Origin: an uncultured bacterium
GTDB taxonomy: Bacteria > Myxococcota_A > Bradymonadia > Bradymonadales > Bradymonadaceae
Assembly (NCBI GenBank): GCA_937981985.1
Contig: CALJNB010000062.1
Location: 1 to 34,319 of the forward strand
DNA: 34,319 nt
Direction: 5' to 3'
Part shown: positions 16,812-25,756 of the stretch, piece after piece
How positions within the stretch are numbered: the first letter of the stretch is position 1
Layout of the letters: each line of letters begins with the position of its first letter
Made by a program: the position numbers and the translations under genes
Notes under the pieces: generated by a model
The model's input: the letters and a program-made list of their open reading frames with translations, nothing else
Told to the model about the DNA's origin: nothing
Databases searched by the model: none

Positions 16812-18185
16812 ATGACTGAACAAGAAAAAGTAAGCGAACCCACTGAAACTCCAGCTGTTATAGCAGCTGTTGAAACAGAGAGCGCACCAATAGTCGACAA
16901 CGCGATTGCGGTAGACGACGAAAAGACAGGAAGCGTCAACCTACGCATCGAATTGAAAAAGATGCTCGAATTCGTTGCCAAATACCCAGAAATCGGCCCG
17001 ACGGTCTCAAAAATCGCACTCAAAGTTGGTGAAGAAGCTACTGCCCGTCGCATCTCAGCGATGGGTACAGAGTCCGGCGTATTGCGCGCCGAGTACTACG
17101 CTGTTGCTTCCCATAGTGCGCGCAACGAACGCGACTATGACGGCGCATTGCGTATCGTCCGTGAGGGAATTGATTCGCTTGAAATCCCGCTTCCTAAAGA
17201 TGACTACAATCGTTTTGTAAAAATGGTTCGGACGGGGTTTGCTGTTCTCTTATTTAACAAAGATAATCTTGAAGCCGCGCCCGATTTCACAAACGGGCTG
17301 GCAGACGCGCTTAATCGTTTTTCTGAGTCTTTTGGTGAAGATGCAGACTTCCTCTCACTTTACGCACAAGCCGTTTGGTTGACTGATGTCGAAGAAGCCG
17401 AAAAAGTCTGGGAACGCGCAACAGCAGCTCCAAAAAATGAATCGAGCTGGAACGCCCGCGGTACTTGGTACAAAGAAGTAGCCAAAGATATCTCTCGCGC
17501 TGCCGATGCGTACCGAAATGGATTAGAGAACAACAAAAACAGCGCTCTCCTTGGTCATAACTTGGCTCAGGTTCTGATCGACCTCGCAAAGGAAGACGAA
17601 GATAAAGCCGGATCATTTTTGGGTGAAGCGGACCGACTCTTACGTGATGCGTTGCGTAACAGTAAACGTCGCGGATACCGTCGCCATATTCACGAAACCT
17701 TGGATCGCTTGAAAAAGAATCGGCCCAAACGGAAGAAAAAAGAAAAGCCCTCAACACCGCCACCCGTAGTAGGAGATAAGGTCACCGCTAAAGTGGCATC
17801 CATTGCCAAATTTGGGGCTTTCCTTGAGATAAGTGGCAACCACCGTGGACTCTTGCATTGCTCGAACATCGCACATGAACGCGTCAATGACCCTGCAGAC
17901 TATGTTAAAGTTGGTGATGAAGTTGAGGTGCAAGTTATCGAAGTTGAAGAACAAGACAACGGAAGCTTCCGAATCGGATTCTCGCGTAAAATTCTTCTTG
18001 AAGGCTCAAGCCCAGACAACAAACGACCGAATAATAATCGACGGTCAGAAAATAAAAACGACAAAAAAAGCTCAAAGCCACGAAACAATAAAGGTCGTGG
18101 AAAGAAAGATGGTGCGCGTCACAAAGAAGAATCTGGGGCTACCCTCGGTGAGCTTTTAATGGCGAAACTAAACGAGAAAAAATAG
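16812..18185 (+). CDS. Helical-repeat protein with S1 RNA-binding domain and basic tail
   Basis: 457 residues. An acidic start is followed by a helical region (about 45-310) with TPR-like pairs such as AEYYAVASHSARNERDYDGA and SALLGHNLAQVLIDLA. An S1 domain follows (about 322-400), with GDKVTAKVASIAKFGAFLEI, GLLHCSNIA and KVGDEVEVQVIEVE. The tail is very basic and Asn/Lys/Arg-rich. S1 domains bind single-stranded RNA, so a role at the ribosome or in RNA metabolism is likely, with the helices as a partner-binding arm. I chose ATG 16812 because GGAG lies 7 bases before it. A strong terminator follows. I know no named protein with this exact layout. Confidence 0.88.
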   Translation: MTEQEKVSEPTETPAVIAAVETESAPIVDNAIAVDDEKTGSVNLRIELKKMLEFVAKYPEIGPTVSKIALKVGEEATARRISAMGTESGVLRAEYYAVASHSARNERDYDGALRIVREGIDSLEIPLPKDDYNRFVKMVRTGFAVLLFNKDNLEAAPDFTNGLADALNRFSESFGEDADFLSLYAQAVWLTDVEEAEKVWERATAAPKNESSWNARGTWYKEVAKDISRAADAYRNGLENNKNSALLGHNLAQVLIDLAKEDEDKAGSFLGEADRLLRDALRNSKRRGYRRHIHETLDRLKKNRPKRKKKEKPSTPPPVVGDKVTAKVASIAKFGAFLEISGNHRGLLHCSNIAHERVNDPADYVKVGDEVEVQVIEVEEQDNGSFRIGFSRKILLEGSSPDNKRPNNNRRSENKNDKKSSKPRNNKGRGKKDGARHKEESGATLGELLMAKLNEKK

Positions 18186-18201
18186 CTACCTGCCTTAATA
18201 C

Positions 18202-18234
18202 AAAAGAGCACTGAATATCAGTGCTCTTTTTTTT
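18202..18234 (+). terminator. Rho-independent terminator after the S1-domain gene
   Basis: A perfect 13-bp stem (18202-18214 with 18218-18230), a 3-base ATA loop and a run of T to 18234. It lies 16 bases after the S1-domain stop codon. Confidence 0.93.
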
Positions 18235-18260
18235 GGCCTTATGTTCTCGAAGGAAAAAAT

Positions 18261-18716
18261 ATGACAAAAATAGTCGTCGTTTGTGGTGAAAAAAATTCTG
18301 GGAAAACAACATGGGTATGCGCGATAGTCGAGGCGCTTACAAAAAAAGGGCTGAAAGTTGGAACTCTGAAGCACACCCACCACCGACACGACGTATCCGG
18401 AAAAGACAGTGATCGTCATCAACTCGCCGGCGCTTTAGGCGTTGTTTTAGTATCTCCGGAAGGTTTAGCAATCTATAAACCACATAAGGAAGAACCTTGT
18501 GTAGAAAAGATCATAAAGTCTCATTTCCAAGACTACGATTTTGTTCTCGCCGAAGGCTATCGCAGTTCAATTCTCCCAAAGATTATTGTCGATAATGACC
18601 CAAACGCTAACCCGTCCAATATCATTACCCACGTTCGAAATATAACAGATGGAAAGATAGATTCAGGAGAAGTCGACGAGGTTTTGGTAAAATTGGAAAC
18701 TTATTATCAAGTTTAA
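18261..18716 (+). CDS. mobB: Molybdopterin-guanine dinucleotide biosynthesis adapter protein MobB
   Basis: 151 residues, a P-loop GTPase that assists MobA in attaching GMP to molybdopterin. The Walker A is GEKNSGKTT near the N-terminus, followed by VGTLKHTHHRHDVSGKDSDR, the MobB signature with its His/Asp metal-phosphate site, and LAEGYRSSILPKI. AGGA precedes the ATG. No mobA or moeA is next to it. It starts just after the upstream terminator, so it has its own promoter. It implies that the organism uses bis-MGD molybdoenzymes. Confidence 0.94.
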   Translation: MTKIVVVCGEKNSGKTTWVCAIVEALTKKGLKVGTLKHTHHRHDVSGKDSDRHQLAGALGVVLVSPEGLAIYKPHKEEPCVEKIIKSHFQDYDFVLAEGYRSSILPKIIVDNDPNANPSNIITHVRNITDGKIDSGEVDEVLVKLETYYQV

Positions 18717-18744
18717 CAAGCCCCAAACCTTGTAAAACCAAAAG

Positions 18745-19590
18745 CTAAGGGGTTAAGTCAGGAATCAAAGTTTTTAGCTTAGGTAATAAAGCCATATTTG
18801 ATTCAAGCAATCGCGCAATCCCAGCCTCGTGTTTAACGAACGTTTTTTCATTCATATATAATGCCCGATTGACCTCAATTTGGATTGCGTGAACATGATT
18901 ATCTGGGTCACCAAAATGCCGGGTTATCCATCCACCTTGATAAGGATTATTCGCCTGAACTGAAAACTCACAATTTTTAAAATGATGCTTAAGAAGATTA
19001 GACAAGAGAAAACTGCACGAGGTTCCCTTCACATCGCCGGGGACGATATCAGCTCTATAGCTTCCTGAATCCGAGTGGCCCGCCCGTCCTAAGGATGGCA
19101 TAGAATGAGCATCCAAAAGGATGCAAAATCCGAATTCATCTCGAATTCGATCAATCTCGTTACGAATCGCTTTATGATAAGGCGTATGAAATGTCGCGAT
19201 CCTATTATCGAACGCGGCTTTTGACATGGGTCCTGCCATCACATCCACACGATCGGTAGTCGTACGCCAAACCACACCACGGTCTTGATAATAACCTGGT
19301 TTATTAATACGTTCTCCACCGATCACTGTGAGTTCGGAAATATCATCATTGGCGCGATTGAGGTCCACCACGTATCTAGAAACGTTAGAGCGGATCAATG
19401 TAGCGCCATGGTCGATTGCATTAATCCAGAACTCATCGACATATAGATCTAGATCTCGCTTGAGTGTTTTACCATCAACCACCATTTCTTTTTGAATGGC
19501 CTCTGGAATCCACTCCCCAGCATGAGGAACATCAACAAGCACGGGAATGCTTATTTTTTCAGGGCGAAAAATATCGAAGTAATTATCCAT
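18745..19590 (-). CDS. N-formylglutamate amidohydrolase family protein
   Basis: 281 residues, matching the zinc-dependent N-formylglutamate deformylase (HutG-type) family, which releases formate and glutamate in histidine breakdown. Motifs: DVPHAGEWIP (about 20-29), SRYVVDLNRANDD, LLDAHSMPS and QIEVNRALYMNE. His and Glu/Asp metal ligands appear intact. No other hut gene is in view, so a different formyl-amide substrate is possible. Its ATG lies inside the last codons of queG (8-base overlap), so it is translated as the second gene of a queG unit. It converges with mobB across a 28-bp gap. Confidence 0.9.
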   Translation of the reverse strand: MDNYFDIFRPEKISIPVLVDVPHAGEWIPEAIQKEMVVDGKTLKRDLDLYVDEFWINAIDHGATLIRSNVSRYVVDLNRANDDISELTVIGGERINKPGYYQDRGVVWRTTTDRVDVMAGPMSKAAFDNRIATFHTPYHKAIRNEIDRIRDEFGFCILLDAHSMPSLGRAGHSDSGSYRADIVPGDVKGTSCSFLLSNLLKHHFKNCEFSVQANNPYQGGWITRHFGDPDNHVHAIQIEVNRALYMNEKTFVKHEAGIARLLESNMALLPKLKTLIPDLTP

Positions 19591-20719
19591 AACCTAGAAT
19601 GTACTCGAGTTCGTCACGAAGGTAAGGATCATCTTCAATTTCGGATAAATTTTTCAAAAAAGATTGGGCATGTTCATCTTCAAATTGTCCGATAGCCCAA
19701 ATAATATGCCCCTTGACGAGATTGCTCTCTTCAAGCTCGAACGCGCTTAATAGAATTTGAAGCCCAGTACGTAGATTTCCTAAGACCACCGCGGCGTTAC
19801 GTTTTAAACCCTCGTACTTTGCGCGTTTAATTGCCGACTTTCGAAACCATTCTACGTATTTTTCGCGTGACATCGTAAGAATATCGGCCGGGGCCAGAGT
19901 TTTATAAACATCCCGCACAACGAAATGTTCATCAGTATCCATATCGGACTTTTCGCCATTCCATGGACACACGGTTTGACAAAGGTCACAACCAAACCAA
20001 AAATCTTGAATAAGGGGTCGTAAATCCCGCGAGATAGGGCCCCGATTCTCAATCGTCAAATAAGCAATGCACCGGCGAGCGTCTATAACCTGTGGACTAA
20101 TAATGGCTCCAGTGGGGCACGCATCTATACAGGCCGAACACGACCCACACCGGTCAGCCTGCTCTCTCACCTGTTCGACCAAATCCATCCCCACCAACAA
20201 GGTACTAATAAAAGTAAAACTGCCTAAGCTTTGAGAGATCAGCATTGCATTTTTTCCGATCCAACCAATACCTGAAATTTCTGCCAGCGGGCGTTCAAGC
20301 AAGGGCGCCGTGTCGACCGTCGCCCGGGTTATTACGTCTGAACCGGTCTCCGAATGAATGAAATGTGCGAGTGATTGTGTGCGCTTTCTGAGAATCTCGT
20401 GATAATCTCCACCTTGGGCGTATCGCGCGATACGAAGATTATTTTCCAATAAGTCCGAACCTGCCGTATACCGGGTAAGACAGACGATTGCCGAAACTGC
20501 CCAGGATTCAAGCGCCTTAGGGCCATCACGGACCTCTCGATAATTCTCCATATATGACATAGATCCGTGTCGGCCTTCTGAAATCCAACGATCAAAATCA
20601 TCCACTCGTGCCAGGCGTTCTGCTGAAACGAAGGCGATATCGTCAAAACCAAGTGATTTCGCATGAACGCTTATTCTCTCATTCAATGGTTTAGTTTTCA
20701 CCTTCGATATACCGATCAT
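19583..20719 (-). CDS. queG: Epoxyqueuosine reductase
   Basis: 378 residues. QueG carries out the last step of queuosine synthesis, reducing the epoxide in tRNA anticodon position 34 with cobalamin and two 4Fe-4S clusters. Visible: ARYAQGGDYHEILRKR, catalytic VDTAPLLERPLAE (Asp136), GWIGKNAMLI, and the ferredoxin cluster ligands CGSCSACIDACPTGAI (C191, C194, C197, C201), then C217 and GCDLCQTVCPWN (C244, C247, C251). A C-terminal HEAT-like tail follows (about 310-378), as in the long form of the family. It overlaps the amidohydrolase gene downstream. Together with the 7281 gene it suggests that tRNA queuosine is made and further glycosylated here. Confidence 0.97.
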   Translation of the reverse strand: MIGISKVKTKPLNERISVHAKSLGFDDIAFVSAERLARVDDFDRWISEGRHGSMSYMENYREVRDGPKALESWAVSAIVCLTRYTAGSDLLENNLRIARYAQGGDYHEILRKRTQSLAHFIHSETGSDVITRATVDTAPLLERPLAEISGIGWIGKNAMLISQSLGSFTFISTLLVGMDLVEQVREQADRCGSCSACIDACPTGAIISPQVIDARRCIAYLTIENRGPISRDLRPLIQDFWFGCDLCQTVCPWNGEKSDMDTDEHFVVRDVYKTLAPADILTMSREKYVEWFRKSAIKRAKYEGLKRNAAVVLGNLRTGLQILLSAFELEESNLVKGHIIWAIGQFEDEHAQSFLKNLSEIEDDPYLRDELEYILGYG

Positions 20720-20766
20720 AATTCGCTAACCTTACCGGCTTTGCATATGTAAAAGAAAGCCAATTA

Positions 20767-20776
20767 GGTTATAACC
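20767..20776. promoter_or_regulatory. Short palindrome GGTTATAACC between divergent genes
   Basis: A perfect 10-bp palindrome in the 125-base gap between queG and the divergent lipoprotein gene. It is in the right place for an operator but short enough to arise by chance. Confidence 0.2.
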
Positions 20777-20844
20777 CTTTTTAAACGTCGGTCGATAGTG
20801 CCGATTTAATAGCTTTAAATCACGATACAATTTCGAGATCCACA

Positions 20845-21678
20845 ATGAAGAAATCAAGTCTTTTTCGCTCTCTATTATTAAGCTTCGCGATATTTTTTCT
20901 CTTCGCATGCCCGGCCGATATTCCGCCGCCTAAAAACCTCATCAAAGATCCGGCTCAAATGAGAGCCGCTATAACAGCACGTTCTGAAAGCATTGAAAGT
21001 ATTCGCTTCAAAGAAGTGATTCTAGAATACTTTGGAAAAGGTGAGAGGGTTAAAATCAGACAACTCATTTTAGTGAAAAAACCGACAACGCTACGTGTGC
21101 AAACACGTGTTCCGGGATCAGAAGAAATACTTTCCTTATTAGTATCCAATGGCGATCGCTTTGCTATGCACCGCCGCGATACAAATGAATACTTTCACGG
21201 CACAGCAACTCCGCAAAATATCGGAATGTTACTCCCCGTGAACCTATCAGCTGCAGATTTAGTCCGCGTATTATTTGGAGGCGCGCCTTGGGACCGCTTC
21301 GACCAATACTCAAAGACCACCCCCATCCTTTCGTGGGATCGAAAGGACGGCAAATACGTTTACAAAGTCCGACAAGGAGAGAAAACACTTGAGATGCTTA
21401 TTCGCCCAACGGACTATGCCGTTACCGAAGTTCGCGAAAAAGATTCAAACGATGAGATTGTCTATCAGTTTCAAACCGATGATTGGAAAAAGGTCGATTC
21501 ATCAATCACCGGAATATCGCTTCCCAACTGGATCCGCTTCGTGTGGCCCGATCGCGATCTTGACTTCTCACTAACGGTTAGAGAAACTCAAACGAACGTT
21601 GAACTACCAGATATATTATTTGAACTTGAGCCTCCTGGCGGAAGCAGAGTGATCGACGTCGACTCCTCAAAACGATAG
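20845..21678 (+). CDS. Outer-membrane-type lipoprotein, DUF4292/LolA-LolB-like
   Basis: 277 residues. The signal peptide KKSSLFRSLLLSFAIFFLFAC ends with lipobox LFAC. The mature part has alternating strands (RFKEVILEYFGKGERVKIRQ and VKKPTTLRVQTRVPG, then LSLLVSNGDRFAMHRRDTNE), as in the half-barrel fold of LolA/LolB and DUF4292 proteins, which bind lipid or lipoprotein acyl chains. Assignment to a named family is uncertain. The next gene starts only 5 bases after its stop, so the two are probably co-transcribed. Divergent from queG. Confidence 0.85.
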   Translation: MKKSSLFRSLLLSFAIFFLFACPADIPPPKNLIKDPAQMRAAITARSESIESIRFKEVILEYFGKGERVKIRQLILVKKPTTLRVQTRVPGSEEILSLLVSNGDRFAMHRRDTNEYFHGTATPQNIGMLLPVNLSAADLVRVLFGGAPWDRFDQYSKTTPILSWDRKDGKYVYKVRQGEKTLEMLIRPTDYAVTEVREKDSNDEIVYQFQTDDWKKVDSSITGISLPNWIRFVWPDRDLDFSLTVRETQTNVELPDILFELEPPGGSRVIDVDSSKR

Positions 21679-21683
21679 TAGAT

Positions 21684-22931
21684 ATGTTCAATGACGCTGA
21701 ATTCGAAAAAATCCTCACTGAACGATCACTTATCGATCCGACTACACTTGAAGAAGCCAAGAAGCTGAAGGGAAGCTCATCCCTTTATGAAGCATTATCC
21801 CAAGAGAAACTCATAGACGTAGAAATTCTACGTAGCGTCGCTGAAGAACTTTCAGGAGTTCCGTCAGTTGAGATTCGAAGTTACGAAATCACACCCGAAA
21901 CAATCAAACTTGTGCCTTCTTCTATGGCTTTTCGAAATCGCGTCATTCCTTTGACCTCCGACAATAGTGGATTGGTTTTAGGAATGTTTGATCCGACAGA
22001 CCTGCTTGCGATGGACGAAATCTCAACGCGAACCGGTGTAAACATCAATCCCAAAGGAGTTGATCCACGCGAACTTAAACTCGCCCTCGAAGAATATTAC
22101 GGTGGTCATGACGAGCTTCGGTCCTTTGATGATGGTCTTCTCGACGCTTTCAAAAACTCCGAACACGAAAGCATGGTCGACGATGCAATGAGCGAAATGG
22201 GTTGGGACGAAATGTTTGAGGGTGAAGACGTTCCTGAAGGCGAAGTACAGAAAATGCAGGATCGACCCACAACCGGAGTGATTGATATCGAGTCAGGAGA
22301 GATAGAAATCGCAGACGACGACGCGTTACTCGAAGGCCTGGATGACCCGATCTCACTCGACGGAGCTTATGATCTCGAAGAATGGGATGTCGACGTTGCT
22401 TTGAAAGCGTCCGATGCCGAGTCCTCACTTATCGTAAGCAAAGATGCAATAGGGGACTTTTTCGACGATGAGGATAAGGGCGGAGTTGCCAAAGTTGACC
22501 ATCCGCCAACCCAAAGGGTTGATGTCTATGACGAAATTCAACGCAGCCTCACGGACCCGTCGACGCCGATTTTGACACCAAACAAACTCACAGATGGTGC
22601 AACTCAGGAAATCACTCCTAATATCCTTGAATCCATTTTTGACTCGTCTGTTCGAGAAGCAAGCGAAAGCTCCCTAAACGAGAAGACCTCCGCAAAACCC
22701 GACGAAATCAATCGCCTCACGGGCGTGATGAAAGTTAAGACCTCCAAAAAAGCGAACAAATCAGCAAAAAGTTTCGAAAAGAAAAAGGGCGAAATCTCTG
22801 GGTCTAACAACTTCGAGATTCCAGACGGCGTCGACGCTAAACAGGTTCTTGAGAGCGTTATACGTTTATTGGTAGCCAAAGGCTTAATCGACCACCACGA
22901 TCTGATGACGCTTATGAAGGACAAACTCTAA
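21684..22931 (+). CDS. GspE/PilB N-terminal (MshEN-like) domain protein without ATPase
   Basis: 415 residues. The first about 150 resemble the N-domain of type II secretion and pilus ATPases (T2SSE_N/MshEN): LTERSLIDPTTLEEAKKLKG, LIDVEILRSVAEELSGVPSV, ITPETIKLVPSSMAFRNRVI and LGMFDPTDLLAMDEIS. No Walker motif follows. A long acidic, low-complexity middle (about 150-330) and a Lys/Ser-rich stretch lead to a short helical C-terminus (about 380-415) that repeats the LIDHHDLMTLM style of the N-terminus. In the known family MshEN binds cyclic di-GMP; whether this one does is not visible. Stand-alone proteins of this type are common in myxobacteria-like genomes. Confidence 0.85.
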   Translation: MFNDAEFEKILTERSLIDPTTLEEAKKLKGSSSLYEALSQEKLIDVEILRSVAEELSGVPSVEIRSYEITPETIKLVPSSMAFRNRVIPLTSDNSGLVLGMFDPTDLLAMDEISTRTGVNINPKGVDPRELKLALEEYYGGHDELRSFDDGLLDAFKNSEHESMVDDAMSEMGWDEMFEGEDVPEGEVQKMQDRPTTGVIDIESGEIEIADDDALLEGLDDPISLDGAYDLEEWDVDVALKASDAESSLIVSKDAIGDFFDDEDKGGVAKVDHPPTQRVDVYDEIQRSLTDPSTPILTPNKLTDGATQEITPNILESIFDSSVREASESSLNEKTSAKPDEINRLTGVMKVKTSKKANKSAKSFEKKKGEISGSNNFEIPDGVDAKQVLESVIRLLVAKGLIDHHDLMTLMKDKL

Positions 22932-23035
22932 AATTGATGCTTTCCGAACAAAAATGAATACCCGTGCCAAACTTCCAATAGGCCCTTTCCGAGAATCATC
23001 TCGCTAGCATCGAAAAAAATCGCTACGGTTCCTTA

Positions 23036-23410
23036 ATGAGTAATGCAGACGAAGAAACAGAAAAGATCGAACTCGAGAAAATAAAGGCATCCGTTTCGAT
23101 AAAACGAGACACAAAAATCGAACCATTGGATCAGATGCAAGAAACAATCGACTATTCGATTTCCGCAGATCTTCTGGAACGGTCAAAACGCCCGCAAAAG
23201 GTCGAATCTGAACACATTCCCGTACTGAATTTTGCTGGAGACGAGGATGTAACCCAAGAATTATCTCAATCCAAGCAGAGTAAATCAGACATCGTTTTCT
23301 TGGGAGAAGTAGATTCATCCGGACGTGTACAATTACCGTCAAAACATCTCGACGACCCGCGTTTAAAGGCGGGCAGTAGCGTTAAAATCCACATCGAATT
23401 TATCGACTAA
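23036..23410 (+). CDS. Small protein of unknown function with AbrB-like C-terminus
   Basis: 124 residues, not recognised. The first 80 are charged and probably disordered. The last about 40 (VFLGEVDSSGRVQLPSKHL and KAGSSVKIHIEF) look like the swapped-hairpin barrel of AbrB/MazE-like proteins (D-x-x-G-R-V-x-L-P). That motif normally binds DNA as a dimer, but here it is at the C-terminus and very short, so another small beta fold is possible. It is co-directional with the GspE-N gene, 104 bases after it, and has no strong ribosome site. Confidence 0.65.
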   Translation: MSNADEETEKIELEKIKASVSIKRDTKIEPLDQMQETIDYSISADLLERSKRPQKVESEHIPVLNFAGDEDVTQELSQSKQSKSDIVFLGEVDSSGRVQLPSKHLDDPRLKAGSSVKIHIEFID

Positions 23411-23542
23411 ACAATCGTGTAACCCGCGACCCACTTTTCGCTGGTCTGCCGACTTCAAGATACCTTGAGGTGCCGAATCAAGAACATCGACTTAGTAAGC
23501 CGAAATAAAATATCAAAAGAAGTAAAGTACGATCAACTAAGA

Positions 23543-24541
23543 TTACAATTCTAACTTTTTCATCACCTTTTGAAGATCCGACCAAGCGTCTCGCTTCGCG
23601 CTCGGATTTCGTAAAAGATGAGAGGGATGAAAGGTCGGCATTAACGCAATCTCACCAAATTTTTGCCAATCACCTCGAATTTCTGACAAAGCTTCGTCTT
23701 GATTCGTCAAGGTATTGGATGAGAACTTGCCCAGCGTTACGATCACTTCCGGAGCTACTGCTTCAATTTGGAGCTTCAAAAAAGGCCCGCATTCTTGAAC
23801 TTCTCTACTTTCCGGATCTCTATTATTTGGCGGACGACATTTAATAACATTAGCGATGAAAACATCGGATCGCGTTAGCCCCATTGCGACAATCATCTTA
23901 TCCAGTAACTCGCCAGCCTTACCTACGAAAGGTTCACCTTCTTTGTCTTCATTAAAGTCGGGAGCTTCTCCGATAAACATCAGTCGTGCAGATGGATTAC
24001 CGACGCCGAAAACGATCTGGGTTCGATCTTTACAGAGTCCACAACGCGTACAATCCCCCAACATTTCTTTGACTTTTCGTAAGCGAGTTTCAGAATCATC
24101 GCTATCTCGCCACGGCGAATCAATCGACCTAATGACGTTGGGTTGAAAAGTTGTGCTGGGTCGACTCCCCGTAGTTTTCCAAAGAGACTTAACCGATGAA
24201 TCTTCGACGGTGGGTTTGGAGACTTTCTTGGGAGTCTGCGCAACCGAATCCGGAAGCGTAGGAATTGAATGGGGTACACTCACAGCCGTGGGATCCACAG
24301 AAACTGAGGATTGTGGTTTAGTGTGATGAGGCTGCGACGAGGGCTCGGCTTCATCAGATAAAAACGAAGCCTTTGTGGCGTCTATAGCGCGTTGTCGACG
24401 ACGACGAACATCCGCATCAAAGGTCTCAATCTCCAAGGCACTCGCGCCCTCAACCCCCACTTTTGACGCGAAACCCGCCGCCTGCCATTCGAGTTGGTCT
24501 TTTACTGCACGGACTAACTCACCTAATTCTGACCGACTCAT
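23543..24541 (-). CDS. Uracil-DNA glycosylase, family 4 (iron-sulfur type)
   Basis: 332 residues. It removes uracil from DNA in base-excision repair. The catalytic domain occupies the C-terminal half: FIGEAPDFNEDKEGEPFVG (motif 1, with Asp where most members have Gly after GEAP), ANVIKCRPPNNRDP, and FHPSHLLRNP (motif 2). Iron-sulfur cysteines are visible in CTRCGLC, IKCRPP and VQECGP. The first about 130 residues are a Ser/Pro-rich extension, longer than in minimal family-4 enzymes. I chose ATG 24541, which overlaps the coaBC stop as ATGA with GGAA upstream; a TTG 8 codons earlier is less likely. Co-transcribed with coaBC. Confidence 0.95.
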   Translation of the reverse strand: MSRSELGELVRAVKDQLEWQAAGFASKVGVEGASALEIETFDADVRRRRQRAIDATKASFLSDEAEPSSQPHHTKPQSSVSVDPTAVSVPHSIPTLPDSVAQTPKKVSKPTVEDSSVKSLWKTTGSRPSTTFQPNVIRSIDSPWRDSDDSETRLRKVKEMLGDCTRCGLCKDRTQIVFGVGNPSARLMFIGEAPDFNEDKEGEPFVGKAGELLDKMIVAMGLTRSDVFIANVIKCRPPNNRDPESREVQECGPFLKLQIEAVAPEVIVTLGKFSSNTLTNQDEALSEIRGDWQKFGEIALMPTFHPSHLLRNPSAKRDAWSDLQKVMKKLEL

Positions 24542-25728
24542 ATTTGTTCCGAAAGGGTTCGCCAAATTTCGAACGCGATTTCAATTTTTGGAGCCCGTTC
24601 AAGATTAGCTTCTATATCATTGGCAATTACGTAGACCTGATTATCATCGGCCCCAAAAGCATTATCAGCACCACCGATTTTATTGGCAATTAAGGCATCA
24701 CATTTCTTTCGAATGCGTTTTGCTTTTCCCCGCTCAAGGACATCGTGAGACTCAGCCGCAAATCCAATGAGAAAAGGTGCTACACCTGCATATGTTTCGC
24801 CTAAAGTTTTAAGAATATCTTTTGTTCTCACAAAAGTTAACGTTTTCTCGCCTTCGACCTTTGACTCTTTTTGTTTTGAGGGATCCTTGGGTGTCCAGTC
24901 CGCAGGAGCCGCGGCCATAACGACCGCATCCATGGTCGACGCTAAACGCGTGACCTCAGCGAACATATCCTCGGTTGTCACGACCGATTTGAAAGCAACT
25001 TGGTCGGGTTGCAGTAATGAACTTGGCCCCGAAATCAGGGTCACATCAGCGCCTAAATCACGCGCGCTTTTCGCCAACGCATAGCCCATTTTTCCTGTCG
25101 ATGGATTTGATAGAAAACGTGCCGGATCTAAAAACTCACGAGTTGGGCCCGCCGCCACGAGAATTTTTTTGCCTTCTAAGATTTGAGGACGAGATTTACT
25201 TTTAAACGCACGAAGAGTCGCTTCGACCAAAATAGGCGCATCGGGAAGACGACCCGCACCTACTTCCTTACACGCCAATACACCCGAATCAGGCTCGACA
25301 ATAAAAGCTCCATCGGATCGAAGCTGTTCGATATTGCGCTGAGTTTTTGCGTTCAATAACATTTGAGTATTCATCGCCGGTGCAACCACGACCGGTGAAA
25401 AAGTAGCCGATAAAATCGTTGTTAAAAGATCATCAGAAAACCCATTCGCGTAACGGGCGATTAAATTCGCAGTCGCAGGCGCAAGTAAAATAACGTCGGG
25501 CCATCTCGCTAAGTCAATATGCCCAATCTGGCTTTCAAGGGTGGGATCAAAAAGGTCAGTTCCCACATCGTTTTCACTTAGAACCTGAAGGGTAAGCGGC
25601 TTTATAAACTCAAGTGCACCACAGGTCATAACAACGCGAACTTCATCGCCACGCTTTTTAAATGCACGTACGATTTCGGCTGATTTATAAGCGGCTATTC
25701 CTCCTGAGACTCCAATTAAAATTTTCAT
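24538..25728 (-). CDS. coaBC: Bifunctional phosphopantothenoylcysteine decarboxylase / phosphopantothenate-cysteine ligase
   Basis: 396 residues, both enzymes of coenzyme A synthesis steps 2 and 3. The CoaC flavoprotein half (about 1-180) has GVSGGIAAYK, active-site His in GHIDLARW, PAMNTQM and the substrate-recognition flap Cys in VLACKEVGAGRL. The CoaB half (about 190-396) has AAGPTREFLDPARFLSNPST, the dimer and CTP-binding region, AAAPADWTP and LIGFAAES. The length and order are normal. The uracil-DNA glycosylase start overlaps its stop by 4 bases. Confidence 0.97.
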   Translation of the reverse strand: MKILIGVSGGIAAYKSAEIVRAFKKRGDEVRVVMTCGALEFIKPLTLQVLSENDVGTDLFDPTLESQIGHIDLARWPDVILLAPATANLIARYANGFSDDLLTTILSATFSPVVVAPAMNTQMLLNAKTQRNIEQLRSDGAFIVEPDSGVLACKEVGAGRLPDAPILVEATLRAFKSKSRPQILEGKKILVAAGPTREFLDPARFLSNPSTGKMGYALAKSARDLGADVTLISGPSSLLQPDQVAFKSVVTTEDMFAEVTRLASTMDAVVMAAAPADWTPKDPSKQKESKVEGEKTLTFVRTKDILKTLGETYAGVAPFLIGFAAESHDVLERGKAKRIRKKCDALIANKIGGADNAFGADDNQVYVIANDIEANLERAPKIEIAFEIWRTLSEQI

Positions 25729-25756
25729 GGTCGGAGTCTAACAATCGTTTTATTTT

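Noticed and set aside
23411..23542. Small hairpin around CTTCAAGATACCTTGAGG as a terminator between convergent genes
   Set aside because: Only about 6 imperfect pairs and no T-run on either strand.
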